This document shows positions 15,083-25,012 of a DNA stretch of 64,000 nt, in pieces. Source of the DNA: Mycobacterium mantenii (GTDB taxonomy: Bacteria; Actinomycetota; Actinomycetes; Mycobacteriales; Mycobacteriaceae); assembly GCF_010731775.1 (NCBI RefSeq), contig NZ_AP022590.1, positions 5,022,001 to 5,086,000 on the forward strand, given 5' to 3'. The notes beneath the pieces were generated by a model. That model was given only the letters and a program-made list of their open reading frames with translations. It was not told the DNA's origin and ran no database searches. The position numbers and the translations under genes are program-made. The number at the start of each line of letters is the position of its first letter. Positions within the stretch are counted from its first letter, which is position 1.

Positions 15083-17512
15083 CTACGGAGGTGGCTGACC
15101 GGGCGCGGGCGGCGGGGGCGCCAGCAGCGGAATCGTGATCGGCGGCAGCCCTGGAATCTCGACGACCTGCGAGCCGACTGGCGGCGGTGCCCCTTCCGGT
15201 GGCGGCGGCGGCGCGGGCGGGATGCCGTTACTGACCTGGATGGTGATGATCGACCCCGGAATCGTTGCGCCGCTGGGGGTTGTCCCGACCACCTCGCCCT
15301 GCTTTGCGCTGCTGTTGACGAAGCTGTTCTGGTCGGCGACCTGGAAGCCCGCCTCCTTGATGCGCTGCCGTGCCGCGTCGATGTCCAGGCCGGCCACGCT
15401 GGGCACCCTGGACCCGGGTGCCCCGTCGACATAGCGAGGGTCGGTGGGCGGCAACTGCACCGGCCCGAAATTGGTGGCGATCGGCTTCATCGCGGTAAAC
15501 CACGTGCGCGCGGGTTCATTACCGCCGTACAGGTCGCCCTCGCCGCAGTGGCGCAGCGGAGAAGAGCACAGATCGGTGGGGTTGGGGGAGTCGTCGTAGA
15601 TGTAGTTGGCCGCCGCGTAATGGTTGGTGAAGCCCACGAAGCCCGACGAGCGGTGCGCCTCGGTGGTGCCCGTCTTGCCGGACACCGGCAGGTCCCAGCC
15701 CGCCGCGCTGGCCGAACCCGCCGCCGTGCCGCCGCCCAACGCGTCCTTGCTCATCGCGTTGGCCAGCGTGTTCGCCAGACCGTCGGGCACCACCTGGTCG
15801 CAGGTCTCGGTGGTCACGGCGACCTCGTTGCCCTTGCGGTCGACCAGCTTGTCGATCGGGTTGGGTGGGCACCAGGTGCCCCCCGAGGCGAGGGTGGCCG
15901 CGACGTTGGACAGCTCCAGCGCGTTCACCTCGATCGGGCCCAACGTGAACGAGCCGATGTTCTGCCGTTTGACGAAGTCGGCCAGGCTCTCGTTGCTGTC
16001 GGGGTTGTAGTCGCGGGCCGTGCCGGGGTCGGCGTAGGACCGCAGCCCGAGCTTGATCGCCATGTCGACCGTGCGTGTCACGCCGACCTGTTGGATCAGC
16101 TTGGCGAACGCGGTGTTTGGCGAGGTGGCCAACGCGTCGGTGACGTTCATCGACCCGCGGTAATTACCGGCGTTGACCACGCACCAGTTGTCCTTCGGGC
16201 AGCCCTTGGCCCCGCCGCTACCCATGCCCTTCGCCTGGAAGCGGCCGGGCACCTCGAGGATGGCGTTGGTGCCCATCCCCATGTCCAGGGCCGCGGCCGT
16301 GGTGAAGATCTTGAAGACGGACCCCGCACCGTCGCCGACCAGCGAGAACGGCTGTGGGCGCATGGTTTGACCGGCGTCGACGTCGAGCCCGTAGGTGCGG
16401 TTGCTGGCCATCGCCATCACCTTGTGCGACGTCTTGCCGGGCTGGATCACGCTCATCACGCTCGAGATCCCCGGGAGCGTCGGGCTGGCGAATTTGTCGA
16501 TGGCCGTCTTGACCGGGATCTGCACGTCGGGGTCCAGCGTCGTCTTGATCAGGTAGCCGCCCCGGGCCACCTGTTCCTTGCTGATCCCGGCCCGGGAGAG
16601 GTACTCCTGGACGTAGTCGCAGAAGAAGGCGCGATCGCCCGCCGCGATGCAGCCGCGGGGGAGCTCGTTGGGCTGCGGCAGGATTCCCAGGGGCGTGGCC
16701 TTGGCCGCGCGCAGCGCATCGGCCTCCTGCGGGATGTTCTCGATCATGGTGTCCAGCACCAAGTTTCGCCGCGCCAGCGCACCGTCGGGATTGATGTACG
16801 GGTTGAGCGCACTGGTCGACTGCACCATGCCCGCCAGCAGCGCCGCCTGCTGCCAGTTCAGGTCGGACGCGTTGATGCCGAAGTAGGTTTGGGCGGCGTC
16901 CTGCACGCCGAACGACCCGTTGCCGAACGAGACCAGGTTCAGATACCGGGTCAGGATTTCGGGCTTGGTGAAGGTTTTGTCCAGCGTCAGCGCCATGCGG
17001 ATCTCGCGCAGCTTGCGGGCCGGGGTGGTCTCCACCGCCGCGCGCTTCTCGGCGTCGGTTTTCGCGGTCACCAGCAGTTGGTAGTTCTTGATGTACTGCT
17101 GCTCGATGGTCGAGCCACCGCGGGTGTCCACGTCACCGCGCGCGTAGCCGGCCAGCCCGGTCAGGGTGCCTTTCCAGTCGACCCCGTTGTGTTCGGCGAA
17201 CCGCTTGTCCTCGATGGACACGATCGCCAGCTTCATCGTGTTGGCGATCTTGTCGCTGGGCACCTCGAAGCGGCGCTGCGAATACAGCCAGGCGATGGTG
17301 TTGCCCTTGGCGTCGACCATCGTCGACACGGCCGGCACCTCGCCCTCGAGCAGCTGGGCCGAGCCGTTGGTGACCACTTCCGAGGCCCGATTGGACACCA
17401 GGCCTATTCCGCCGGCGAAGGGAAACAGCAGGGCTGTGGCGACCACACTGGCCAACAAACAGAGCCCCGCAAGCTTGAGGATCGTGAGCGCGGCCGGGGG
17501 GCGGTCTGACAT
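15083..17512 (-). CDS. ponA2: Class A penicillin-binding protein PonA2
   Basis: 809 residues. An N-terminal membrane segment (about 10-35) is followed by a GT51 transglycosylase domain with the catalytic EDKRFAEHNGVD (about 102-113) and GGSTIEQQ. The transpeptidase domain carries SxxK as GSVFK (near 400) and KTG as SGKTGTTE (near 607). A C-terminal PASTA domain (about 690-755) and a Pro-rich tail follow. It cross-links peptidoglycan and in mycobacteria supports survival in non-replicating and acid conditions. It is divergent from whiB4. Confidence 0.96.
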   Translation of the reverse strand: MSDRPPAALTILKLAGLCLLASVVATALLFPFAGGIGLVSNRASEVVTNGSAQLLEGEVPAVSTMVDAKGNTIAWLYSQRRFEVPSDKIANTMKLAIVSIEDKRFAEHNGVDWKGTLTGLAGYARGDVDTRGGSTIEQQYIKNYQLLVTAKTDAEKRAAVETTPARKLREIRMALTLDKTFTKPEILTRYLNLVSFGNGSFGVQDAAQTYFGINASDLNWQQAALLAGMVQSTSALNPYINPDGALARRNLVLDTMIENIPQEADALRAAKATPLGILPQPNELPRGCIAAGDRAFFCDYVQEYLSRAGISKEQVARGGYLIKTTLDPDVQIPVKTAIDKFASPTLPGISSVMSVIQPGKTSHKVMAMASNRTYGLDVDAGQTMRPQPFSLVGDGAGSVFKIFTTAAALDMGMGTNAILEVPGRFQAKGMGSGGAKGCPKDNWCVVNAGNYRGSMNVTDALATSPNTAFAKLIQQVGVTRTVDMAIKLGLRSYADPGTARDYNPDSNESLADFVKRQNIGSFTLGPIEVNALELSNVAATLASGGTWCPPNPIDKLVDRKGNEVAVTTETCDQVVPDGLANTLANAMSKDALGGGTAAGSASAAGWDLPVSGKTGTTEAHRSSGFVGFTNHYAAANYIYDDSPNPTDLCSSPLRHCGEGDLYGGNEPARTWFTAMKPIATNFGPVQLPPTDPRYVDGAPGSRVPSVAGLDIDAARQRIKEAGFQVADQNSFVNSSAKQGEVVGTTPSGATIPGSIITIQVSNGIPPAPPPPPEGAPPPVGSQVVEIPGLPPITIPLLAPPPPAPGQPPP

Positions 17513-17863
17513 GGCTACTACAGTAGCGGCCCTCAGTCACGTCGCCACGCTGCGCGTTCGCTCAAAAATTGCGTCGTTTCGCGATCGGGGGCGGCCCGCC
17601 CGAATTTGCAGTCGCGTCACAGGTCAGAAGTGCAGCGGAGTGTGCAAGATCACTTTTCGGCTATCGTCCGGTACGAGACGGCACGCCCGTCCCAAAAAAA
17701 GCGTTATCGGACTGTTGCGCAATTGGCACCTGACCACCTAACTTAGACACACGGTGAGATTCAGGTAACACCGATGTACATAGTGTGGCGTAGATCGCTA
17801 GGTGAGGATCTGCACCCCAGGAGGGCGGCCGTGACGGGCGGCCGGTAGGGAAGGGAACAGTTC
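17513..17863. other. Shared 351-bp ponA2-whiB4 divergent regulatory region
   Basis: No coding frame has support. A TTGCGC box followed 19 bases later by TAACTT (about 17715-17745, plus strand) is a possible whiB4 promoter. An imperfect hairpin next to a CCAAAAAAA run near 17680-17700 has the wrong polarity for an intrinsic terminator. Promoters of both genes should lie here. Confidence 0.4.
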
Positions 17864-18214
17864 GTGTCACCAATACGGCCGGCGGCGCGCAGGACAAACA
17901 TTGCAGCCGCACAAGGGATACTTCGCAGTGTCGATGCCGAAGAACGGATCGCTTGGGTCTCCAGGGCGCTATGCCGGACCACCGATCCCGACGAACTGTT
18001 TGTCCGCGGAGCGGCCCAGCGTAAGGCGGCAGTGATCTGCCGGCATTGCCCGGTGATGCAGGAATGCGGAGCAGACGCGCTGGACAACAAGGTCGAGTTC
18101 GGGGTGTGGGGCGGCATGACCGAGCGGCAGCGCCGCGCCCTGCTCAAGCAGCACCCCGAGGTGGTGTCCTGGGCGGACTTCTTCGACAAGAAGCGTGGCC
18201 GCAGCGTCAGCTGA
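17864..18214 (+). CDS. whiB4: WhiB4 iron-sulfur redox regulator
   Basis: A 116-residue WhiB protein. Four cysteines bind a 4Fe-4S cluster (one in RALCRTTD, two in CRHCPV, one in ECGAD), followed by the GVWGGMTERQRR turn and a basic tail. It is near-identical to M. tuberculosis WhiB4 (Rv3681c), a redox-sensitive DNA-binding repressor of antioxidant and other genes. The start is a GTG with GGAAGGGAA upstream. Its 3' end faces bagB, with a 57-bp tandem repeat between. Confidence 0.96.
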   Translation: MSPIRPAARRTNIAAAQGILRSVDAEERIAWVSRALCRTTDPDELFVRGAAQRKAAVICRHCPVMQECGADALDNKVEFGVWGGMTERQRRALLKQHPEVVSWADFFDKKRGRSVS

Positions 18215-18252
18215 TCCAGCGGTTCGACCGGGCCCCTGGCACAAGGGCCCGT

Positions 18253-18380
18253 CGCCTCGTCACCGAGGTGGCCAGACGGGCCAGTTCCTCAGCGGGCCGT
18301 TGCCCGGCCCGCCTCGTCACCGAGGTGGCCAGACGGGCCGGTTCCTCAGCGGGCCGTTGCCCGGCCCGCCTCGTCACCGA
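18253..18380. repeat. 57-bp tandem repeat (VNTR-like), 2.25 copies
   Basis: Units begin CGCCTCGTCACCGA at 18253, 18310 and 18367, a period of exactly 57 bases; units one and two differ by one visible base. Each full unit holds GCGGGCC-GTTGCCC-GGCCCGC, a 7-base stem loop. The repeat straddles the 3' end of the bagB-like gene, duplicating its last codons and stop, and fills the convergent gap to whiB4. Confidence 0.92.
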
Positions 18381-19503
18381 CCGAAGTGATTTGATCGGCG
18401 AGCGCCCGCAGCGCCTCCAAGTCCGAGACATCGAACGGCAGCGACGGAACGCCGATGACCGGCACATGCGGATGGGCTCCGGTGAACCGGGAAAGCAATC
18501 TGATCTCCCGCTTGGCGGTCTGCGCACGGTCGGCGTGAATCTTCAACACCGCCGAGGCCAGCGACGCCGCTTCGGAGTCGGCATCATGATCCAGCATTTC
18601 GCTGCCGTCGATCGCGCGCTCGGCCGGCAGGGAGCACAGCGGCGGATGGGTGCGGTTCAGAACCAGCCCCGCGAGCGGCATCCCCTCCTGCGACAGCCGG
18701 TCGACGAAAAAGGCCGCCTCGCGCAGCGCGTCGGGCTCGGCCGCCGACACCACAACGAACTGCGTCCCACGCCTTTTCAGCAGCGCATAGGTGCGATCGG
18801 CTTTTTCGCGAAACCCGCCGAAGGTGGCGTCCAGCGACTGCACGAACGCTGCGGCATCGCCGAGCATCTGTGAACCCAGGATCGTGGACATCGCCTTCAT
18901 CGCCAAACCCATTGCGCCGGTGACCAACCGGCCGATGCCCCGGCCCGGCGCCAGCAATAGCCGCCACAATCGGCTGTCCATGAAGCTGCCCAGCCGCTTC
19001 GGCGCGTCCAAAAAGTCCAGTGCGTTGCGCGACGGCGGGGTGTCGACGACCACCAGGTCCCAGCGATCCTCGGCCAGCAGCTGGCCCAGCTTCTCCATCG
19101 CCATGTACTCCTGCGTACCGGCGAGTGAACTGGCGACGGTCTGATAGAACTGGTTGTCCAGAATCGCTTGTGCGCGACCGGGTCCCGAGTACTGGACCAC
19201 CATCTCGTCGAAGGTGCGGCGCATGTCGAGCATCATCGCGTGCAGCTCGCCGGGAACCTCCGCGGCCAGCGGGACCCGTTGCGGCGTGTTACCGAGGTCG
19301 CTGACGCCCAGTGCCTGGGCCAGCCGCTTGGCCGGGTCGATGGTCAACACGCAGACATTGCGCCCGTATTCGGCGGCGCGCAGCGCGATCGCGGCCGCGG
19401 TAGTGGTCTTGCCCACCCCGCCCGCGCCGCAGCACACCACCACACGATTGGTTGTGTCGGCCAGGATCGCGGCCATATCAAGCGGTGTGGGCGTGGTGCT
19501 CAT
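18346..19503 (-). CDS. bagB: ArsA/Get3-type ATPase BagB
   Basis: A 385-residue P-loop ATPase of the ArsA/Get3 class. The deviant Walker A is [13 protein letters not shown] (about 26-38), with switch [12 protein letters not shown] and [16 protein letters not shown]. It matches M. tuberculosis Rv3680, which pairs with Rv3679 and is linked to tolerance of nitric oxide and glycerol toxicity. The gene follows bagA with an ATGA overlap. Its last codons lie inside the 57-bp repeat, so the C-terminus may vary between strains. Confidence 0.92.
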   Translation of the reverse strand: MSTTPTPLDMAAILADTTNRVVVCCGAGGVGKTTTAAAIALRAAEYGRNVCVLTIDPAKRLAQALGVSDLGNTPQRVPLAAEVPGELHAMMLDMRRTFDEMVVQYSGPGRAQAILDNQFYQTVASSLAGTQEYMAMEKLGQLLAEDRWDLVVVDTPPSRNALDFLDAPKRLGSFMDSRLWRLLLAPGRGIGRLVTGAMGLAMKAMSTILGSQMLGDAAAFVQSLDATFGGFREKADRTYALLKRRGTQFVVVSAAEPDALREAAFFVDRLSQEGMPLAGLVLNRTHPPLCSLPAERAIDGSEMLDHDADSEAASLASAVLKIHADRAQTAKREIRLLSRFTGAHPHVPVIGVPSLPFDVSDLEALRALADQITSVGDEAGRATAR

Positions 19504-20519
19504 CGAACCCCCTGCTGGGCAAGTGATTCCGACAGCTCATAGAGGCTGCCGAGGTCGACCCCGTCGGAAATCGCTGGTAGTTCCAGTCGCGACACCTTCA
19601 GCGCATCGAGCTGTTGGGCGATATCGGCGCGCGTGGCGACGACCGTCGCATGCTCGATGGTCTCCGTCAGCAGGCCCGCGAAGTCCTTGTCGTTCAGGGT
19701 GATTCCGGACTTTTCCAGTCCGGCTCGCACCGAATCCGCGTCGACGTCTCCCTCCGCGGCCTTCGCCAGATCGGCCGGCTGCAGGTACGAGGGAATGTTG
19801 CGGTTGACGATCACACTGCCGATCGGCAGCTGCATCTCGGCAAGCTCCTCGATCGCTTCCAGCGTTTCCTGGACCGGCAACGCCTCGAGCAGGGTGACCA
19901 AGTGAATGGCCGTCTGCTCGGAATGCAGCAGCTTCACCACGCCGTCGGCCTGCGAATGCACCGGGCCGCCCTTGGCCAGATCGGACACGGCTTTGGTGAC
20001 ATCGAGAAAACGCGCGATCCGCCCGGTGGGCGGGGCGTCCACCACGATCGCGTCATAGACCGGAAGCCGATTCTTGTCGACGCGGATCACCGTCTCCTTG
20101 ATCTTGCCGGTCAGCAGCACGTCACGAAGACCCGGCGCGATCGTCGTCGCGAACTCGATCGCGCCGATCCGGCGCATCGCCCGGCCCGCGATGCCCAGGT
20201 TGTAGAACATGTCGAGGTATTCCAGGAAGGCGGCCTCGATGTCGATCGCCAGGGCATTGACCTGACCGCCGCGTTCGGCGGTCGCGATCTTCACCTCCTG
20301 ATACGGCAGGGGGGGCACATCGAAGAGTTGCGCAATCCCTTGGCGGCCCTCGACTTCCACGAGCAAGACCTTGCGGCCCCCGGCGGCCAGGGTCAGGGCC
20401 AGCGCGGCCGCGATGGTCGACTTCCCCGTTCCGCCTTTGCCGGTCACAATATGTAAACGGGCCTTCGTCAAGCGCGCCGGCCAGCCGACGGCAGCTCCGC
20501 CGCTCGATGTGGTTGCCAC
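19500..20519 (-). CDS. bagA: ArsA/Get3-type ATPase BagA
   Basis: A 339-residue partner ATPase. Walker A is [14 protein letters not shown] (about 25-38), a Walker B-like segment is [16 protein letters not shown], and a central helical region carries the [15 protein letters not shown] block. It matches Rv3679, which forms a heteromeric complex with Rv3680. No membrane transporter gene is adjacent, consistent with a role other than arsenite export. Confidence 0.92.
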   Translation of the reverse strand: MATTSSGGAAVGWPARLTKARLHIVTGKGGTGKSTIAAALALTLAAGGRKVLLVEVEGRQGIAQLFDVPPLPYQEVKIATAERGGQVNALAIDIEAAFLEYLDMFYNLGIAGRAMRRIGAIEFATTIAPGLRDVLLTGKIKETVIRVDKNRLPVYDAIVVDAPPTGRIARFLDVTKAVSDLAKGGPVHSQADGVVKLLHSEQTAIHLVTLLEALPVQETLEAIEELAEMQLPIGSVIVNRNIPSYLQPADLAKAAEGDVDADSVRAGLEKSGITLNDKDFAGLLTETIEHATVVATRADIAQQLDALKVSRLELPAISDGVDLGSLYELSESLAQQGVR

Positions 20520-20589
20520 CTTCGCATGCTAGCCCGACCGGGACTCGGGCTGGCCGGAGCGGTTCACCTGCGAGCGATAAGCTCGCGGC

Positions 20590-20751
20590 ATGAGCCAACC
20601 GACCGCATGGGAGTACGTCACGGTCCCGCTGCTGACGCATGCCACCAAACAGATCCTCGACCAATGGGGCGCCGACGGCTGGGAGCTGGTGTCCGTGCTG
20701 CAGGGTCCGACCGGCGAGCAGCACGTCGCGTATCTGAAGCGCCCCAAGTAA
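20590..20751 (+). CDS. DUF4177 small protein
   Basis: A 53-residue protein resembling M. tuberculosis Rv3678A. Family features are WEYVTVPLL, LDQWGADGWELVSVLQ and a terminal AYLKRPK. It is the first gene of a plus-strand run with RidA and the MBL hydrolase, 13 bases before the next start, and is divergent from bagA. Function unknown. Confidence 0.85.
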   Translation: MSQPTAWEYVTVPLLTHATKQILDQWGADGWELVSVLQGPTGEQHVAYLKRPK

Positions 20752-20764
20752 GGGGTCGGGTCCG

Positions 20765-21220
20765 ATGAGTGCTTCGGCCCGGCTCGGGCAGCTCGGCCTC
20801 GCGCTTCCGGAGGTGGTTGCGCCGCTGGCCGCCTATGTGCCGGCGGTGCGCACCGGCAATCTGGTCTACACCGCGGGCCAGCTCCCGATGGAGGCCGGAA
20901 AGCTGTTGGCTACCGGCAAGGTCGGGGCCGACGTCAGCCCGGACCAGGGCAAGGCGATGGCGCGGACCTGCGCGCTCAACGCGTTGGCTGCCGTCAACTC
21001 GCTGGTCGGTATCGACGCGGTGACGCGGGTGGTGAAGGTCGTCGGGTTCGTCGCGTCGGCGCCCGGTTTCAACGGTCAGCCAGGAGTCATCAACGGGGCC
21101 TCCGAGCTGTTCGCCGAGGTGTTCGGCGAGCAGGGCGCGCACGCGCGTTCGGCGGTCGGGGTTTCCGAGCTGCCACTGGATGCGCCGGTGGAAGTGGAGC
21201 TGATCGTCGAGGTCGGCTGA
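20765..21220 (+). CDS. RidA/YjgF-family protein
   Basis: 151 residues with the RidA fold: GNLVYTAGQLPME, CALNALAAVNSLVG and the terminal LPLDAPVEVELIVEV strand. Canonical RidA enzymes hydrolyse reactive enamine/imine intermediates, but this Rv3678c-like subgroup lacks the usual Arg in an IGPYSQ/R-type context, so its activity is uncertain. It is 5 bases from the MBL gene, suggesting joint expression. Confidence 0.88.
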   Translation: MSASARLGQLGLALPEVVAPLAAYVPAVRTGNLVYTAGQLPMEAGKLLATGKVGADVSPDQGKAMARTCALNALAAVNSLVGIDAVTRVVKVVGFVASAPGFNGQPGVINGASELFAEVFGEQGAHARSAVGVSELPLDAPVEVELIVEVG

Positions 21221-21225
21221 CGCCC

Positions 21226-22026
21226 GTGACCCAGGCCGCCGAGCCGCTGACCCATCCCGCATACGCCAAGTTGCGGGCGGTCACCGAGACCGCGTCGGTC
21301 CTGTTGGCCGATAACCCCGGATTGCTGACGCTGGAGGGCACCAACACCTGGGTGTTGCGCGGCCCGCGCAGCGACGAGCTGGTCATCGTGGACCCCGGAC
21401 CCGACGACGACGAGCACATCGCGCGGATCGCCGCGCTGGGCCGTATTGCCCTGGTCCTGATCAGCCACCGGCACAGCGATCACACCGACGGCATCGACAA
21501 GCTGGTCGAGCTGACCGGCGCGACCGTCCGCTCGGCGGGCAGTGGTTTTCTGCGCGGCCTCGGCGGTGAGCTGACCGACGGCGAGGTGATCCATGCCGCG
21601 GGCCTCGAGATCAAGGTCATGGCCACCCCAGGGCACACCGCCGACTCGCTGTCCTTCCTGCTCGACGATGCCGTGTTGACCGCCGATACTGTGCTGGGCC
21701 GCGGCACGGCCGTCCTCGACAAGGAGGACGGCAGCCTGACCGACTACCTGGAATCGTTGCGGCGGCTGCGCGGCCTGGGCCGGCGGACGGTGTTGCCCGG
21801 GCACGGCCCGGACCTGCCCGATCTGGAAAGCGTCGCGCAGGGCTATCTCGCGCACCGGCGGGAGCGCCTGGGCCAGGTGCGTTCGGCGTTACGCGAGCTG
21901 GGGGAGGACGCCGGCGCGCGCCGCATCGTTGAACACGTCTATGTCGATGTCGACGAGAAGCTCTGGGATGCCGCCGAGTGGTCGGTGCAGGTGCAGCTGA
22001 ATCACCTGCGCTCATCGCCGGCGTAA
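21226..22026 (+). CDS. Metallo-beta-lactamase-fold hydrolase (LACTB2-like)
   Basis: 266 residues resembling Rv3677c. Zinc ligands lie in SHRHSDHTDG (HxHxDH, near residue 85), TPGHTADSLSFLL and the C-terminal LPGHGPDLPD. A helical C-terminal domain (about 200-260) resembles that of LACTB2-type endoribonucleases. Substrate unknown. GTG start. Confidence 0.88.
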   Translation: MTQAAEPLTHPAYAKLRAVTETASVLLADNPGLLTLEGTNTWVLRGPRSDELVIVDPGPDDDEHIARIAALGRIALVLISHRHSDHTDGIDKLVELTGATVRSAGSGFLRGLGGELTDGEVIHAAGLEIKVMATPGHTADSLSFLLDDAVLTADTVLGRGTAVLDKEDGSLTDYLESLRRLRGLGRRTVLPGHGPDLPDLESVAQGYLAHRRERLGQVRSALRELGEDAGARRIVEHVYVDVDEKLWDAAEWSVQVQLNHLRSSPA

Positions 22027-22263
22027 CTCTGGTCGCGCGGGCCGCTCCTGCCCCAAGAGTCCCGGCTCGGGAGACGCATGGTCCTTCTGAAATGCGCTAA
22101 CGCCGGCGCTAGCACGTCGTGAAGTCGCCTATTGGTTCCCTGACGGTGCCCATGTGACAGGTGTGGCACGGGGCTAACCAGTTGACCGCCCGTGCTTCGC
22201 GCGCGCTTGAGCGGATTGCTCGACTCCTCTTCGGTCCGCTACGCGGCCCGCATCGTCGTCAAG

Positions 22264-22938
22264 CTACCTCGCTCGGCGGGCCAGCCGCTCGGAGTCCGAG
22301 ATCAGCACGCTCTTGCCCTCCAGGCGGATCCAGCCGCGGTGGGCGAAGTCGGCCAACGCCTTGTTCACCGTCTCCCGGGACGCCCCGACCAGCTGCGCGA
22401 TTTCTTCCTGCGTCAGGTCGTGGGTGACCCGCATCGCGCCGCCCTCCTGGGTGCCGAACCGCTGCGCAAGCTGCAGCAGCTGCTTGGCCACCCGGCCGGG
22501 CACGTCGGTGAAGATGAGGTCGGCCAAGTTGTTGTTGGTGCGGCGCAGGCGTCGGGCCAGCACCCGCAACAGCTGCTCGGCGATCTCGGGACGATCGGCG
22601 ATCCAGGCCCGTAGCGCGTCGCGGTCCATCGACACCGCGCGCACCTCGGTGATGGTGGTGGCGCTCGACGTCCGCGGGCCCGGGTCGAAGATCGACAATT
22701 CGCCGAACATGTCCGACGGGCCCATGATCGTCAGCAGGTTCTCGCGTCCATCGGGCGAACGGCGACCGATCTTCACCTTCCCCGAGACGATGATGTACAG
22801 CCGATCGCCGGGTTCACCCTCGGCGAAGACCGTGTGTCCACGGGGGAAGTCGACGGGTTGCAGCTGCTTGGTCAGCGCTGTGACTGCGCCGGGTTCAACC
22901 CCTTGGAAGATTCCTGCCCTTGCCAGGATCTCGTCCAC
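22264..22938 (-). CDS. crp: cAMP receptor protein Crp
   Basis: 224 residues nearly identical to M. tuberculosis Crp (Rv3676). The cyclic-nucleotide domain (about 10-120) includes the phosphate-binding [18 protein letters not shown] dimer helix is followed by a winged HTH with [20 protein letters not shown]. It globally controls genes such as rpfA and whiB1 in response to cAMP. GTG start. The 105 bases upstream should hold the promoter. Confidence 0.97.
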   Translation of the reverse strand: MDEILARAGIFQGVEPGAVTALTKQLQPVDFPRGHTVFAEGEPGDRLYIIVSGKVKIGRRSPDGRENLLTIMGPSDMFGELSIFDPGPRTSSATTITEVRAVSMDRDALRAWIADRPEIAEQLLRVLARRLRRTNNNLADLIFTDVPGRVAKQLLQLAQRFGTQEGGAMRVTHDLTQEEIAQLVGASRETVNKALADFAHRGWIRLEGKSVLISDSERLARRAR

Positions 22939-23043
22939 GTTGCCTCTTCAACTTTCCCAGAAAAATTAGTGTGATACGGGCAGGCTAACCCCTTGCTCGC
23001 GTGACGAGTCTAGAGGTACGCCAGTGTGTCTAACGTGCCAACG

Positions 23044-23439
23044 CTACACACGATTGGCGTGTCGAGGTGCCTTAAACTGCGGATTGACGTGCGAATGGCC
23101 GTGTATCCGGGTTGGCAATGTCAGCTCGTCGCGGTCAACGAAGCCGATCGCAAACGACGGCGCGGCGTGACGCGGCCCGCCGCCGCGCCCGTTCGCCGGG
23201 GCCTCGGCCAGCTGCTGAATCTCGCGCCGATGCAGGTATTCCAGCGCCTCCGGCATGCCTTCGGACGCCAGCGTGTGCATGTCCACACCGCCGGCACGTT
23301 CGAGGAACTCATCGACGTCGGCCACCGCCAAGGTGTCCGGGGCCAGCTCGGACTCGATCCGCCCAAGACCCAGCGCCGCCAGCATCAGCAGCGCCGGAAC
23401 ACCGGCCACCAGCAACCACGACACCAGAAGAGTAAACAT
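23044..23439 (-). CDS. Small membrane protein, Rv3675-like
   Basis: 131 residues: one N-terminal membrane helix (LLVSWLLVAGVPALLMLAAL, about 3-24), an acidic middle (DVDEFLERAGGVDMH) and a His/Arg-rich tail ending PQFKAPRHANRV. This order and tail match Rv3675, upstream of crp in M. tuberculosis. Function unknown. Divergent from nth. Confidence 0.8.
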   Translation of the reverse strand: MFTLLVSWLLVAGVPALLMLAALGLGRIESELAPDTLAVADVDEFLERAGGVDMHTLASEGMPEALEYLHRREIQQLAEAPANGRGGGPRHAAPSFAIGFVDRDELTLPTRIHGHSHVNPQFKAPRHANRV

Positions 23440-23495
23440 GGCCTTGAATCAACACCGGGTCTCAGCGAGATCACGAAATCAGTACTCTGTCGTAG

Positions 23496-24293
23496 GTGAC
23501 AGCGGCTAAGTCGTCCGGGCGTTCGAAATCGACTCCGGCCCCGCCCGGCGGCGGTGATGCCCGGCGCTGGTCCGAAGAAACCCGAGTCGGCTTGGTGCGA
23601 CGGGCGCGGCGGATGAATCGTGCACTGGCACAGGCGTTTCCGGACGCACACTGCGAGCTGGACTTCACCACGCCGCTGGAACTGACCGTCGCCACGATCC
23701 TTTCGGCGCAGAGCACCGACAAGAGGGTCAATCTGACGACGCCGGCACTGTTCAAGCGGTATCCGTCGGCGCTGGATTACGCGCAGGCCAACCGCGACGA
23801 GCTGGAAAACCTCATCCGTCCGACCGGATTTTTCCGCAATAAGGCGTCCTCGCTGATCGGCCTGGGGCAGGCCCTCGTCGAACGGTTCGACGGCGAGGTG
23901 CCGTCGACCATGGCCGAACTGGTCACGCTGCCCGGAGTGGGACGCAAGACGGCCAACGTCATCCTGGGCAACGCGTTCGGGATCCCCGGCATCACCGTCG
24001 ACACTCACTTCGCGCGGCTGGTGCACAGGTGGCGTTGGACCGCGGACAAGGATCCGGTCAAGATCGAGCACTCCGTCGGTGAGCTCATCGAACGCGGGGA
24101 GTGGACCATGTTGAGCCACCGGGTGATCTTCCACGGCCGCCGGGTGTGCCACGCGCGCAAACCGGCTTGCGGTGTCTGCCTGATCGCCAAGGACTGCCCC
24201 TCCTTCGGCCTGGGCCCCACCGAAGCGGCGCTGGCCGCGCCGCTGGTGAAGGGCCCGGAAACCGAGCACCTGCTCGCCCTGGCCGGCCTGTAA
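23496..24293 (+). CDS. nth: Endonuclease III (DNA glycosylase/AP lyase)
   Basis: 265 residues. The helix-hairpin-helix [14 protein letters not shown] carries the catalytic Lys, and [12 protein letters not shown] carries the catalytic Asp. The 4Fe-4S cluster is bound by [17 protein letters not shown]. It removes oxidised pyrimidines. The N-terminus is about 40 residues longer than in E. coli Nth, as is usual in mycobacteria. GTG start. Confidence 0.96.
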   Translation: MTAAKSSGRSKSTPAPPGGGDARRWSEETRVGLVRRARRMNRALAQAFPDAHCELDFTTPLELTVATILSAQSTDKRVNLTTPALFKRYPSALDYAQANRDELENLIRPTGFFRNKASSLIGLGQALVERFDGEVPSTMAELVTLPGVGRKTANVILGNAFGIPGITVDTHFARLVHRWRWTADKDPVKIEHSVGELIERGEWTMLSHRVIFHGRRVCHARKPACGVCLIAKDCPSFGLGPTEAALAAPLVKGPETEHLLALAGL

Positions 24294-24326
24294 GCCAGCC
24301 CGCGACCGACGCGCACAGGGACCGCA

Positions 24327-24983
24327 ATGCCGACGCTGACCCGGAAGGCTCGGTGGCACATTGCGATTCTGGCGGTGGTGGCGACGCTGATCGCGGCGCT
24401 GGTCGCCCAGCTGCGCGATGACTCAAGCACCACGGGGTCGCCCGCGAGCGGCCGGCCGGCGGCCGGCCGGGACCACCGCGACGCCGACACGCCCGCCGCG
24501 TTGGCGGGTCCGCGGCAACGCGCCAACCTGCCGCCGTGCCCTGGCGCCGGAAGCGGTCCGGGCCCCGAGGCGCTGCGCGGTGTGACGGCGGATTGCGCCG
24601 CCGACGGTTCGGTTGTCGACGTCGCCCGCGCGGTGGCCGGGCGCCGGGTCGTCCTCAACCTGTGGGCGTATTGGTGCGCGCCGTGCGCCGCCGAACTGCC
24701 CGCCATGGCCGAGTATCAACGTCGGGCCGGTTCGGACGTGACGGTGGTGACGGTGCATCAAGACGAGAACGAGACGGCCGCCCTGCTGCGGCTGGCCGAG
24801 CTCGGCGTGCGCCTGCCGACCCTGCAGGACGGTCGTCGCCGGGTCGCGGCCGCGCTGCGGGTGGCAAATGTGATGCCCGCGACGGTGGTTCTCCGGCCGG
24901 ACGGTAGCGTTGCCCAGACGCTGCCACGAGCTTTCAACACTGCCGATGAGATCGCGGCTGCGATCGGCAACGACAGGGGATAA
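24327..24983 (+). CDS. Membrane-anchored thioredoxin-like (TlpA-type) protein
   Basis: 218 residues resembling Rv3673c. A signal-anchor (about 9-28) is followed by a Gly/Pro/Arg-rich linker and a thioredoxin domain with WAYWCAPCAAELP (CxxC near residue 112) and the cis-Pro region VMPATVVL. It likely reduces disulfides outside the membrane. The gene is 33 bases after nth. Confidence 0.88.
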   Translation: MPTLTRKARWHIAILAVVATLIAALVAQLRDDSSTTGSPASGRPAAGRDHRDADTPAALAGPRQRANLPPCPGAGSGPGPEALRGVTADCAADGSVVDVARAVAGRRVVLNLWAYWCAPCAAELPAMAEYQRRAGSDVTVVTVHQDENETAALLRLAELGVRLPTLQDGRRRVAAALRVANVMPATVVLRPDGSVAQTLPRAFNTADEIAAAIGNDRG

Positions 24984-25012
24984 GCGGAAAAATTGAACCG
25001 ACTGGAGGGGCC

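Noticed and set aside
15026..17509. Very long plus-strand frame (827 codons) opposite ponA2
   Set aside because: It is the antisense of ponA2. Its product is low-complexity Gly/Val/Arg/His sequence without domains, as expected of a GC-rich shadow frame.
17676..17700. Imperfect hairpin next to a CCAAAAAAA run as a terminator
   Set aside because: The A-run follows on the plus strand and the T-run precedes on the minus strand, so it has the wrong polarity for an intrinsic terminator in either direction.
22962..23055. GTGTGT...ACACAC half-sites upstream of crp as a Crp autoregulatory site
   Set aside because: The arms are about 16 bases apart, unlike the 6-base spacing of Crp sites; no good TGTGA-N6-TCACA was found.
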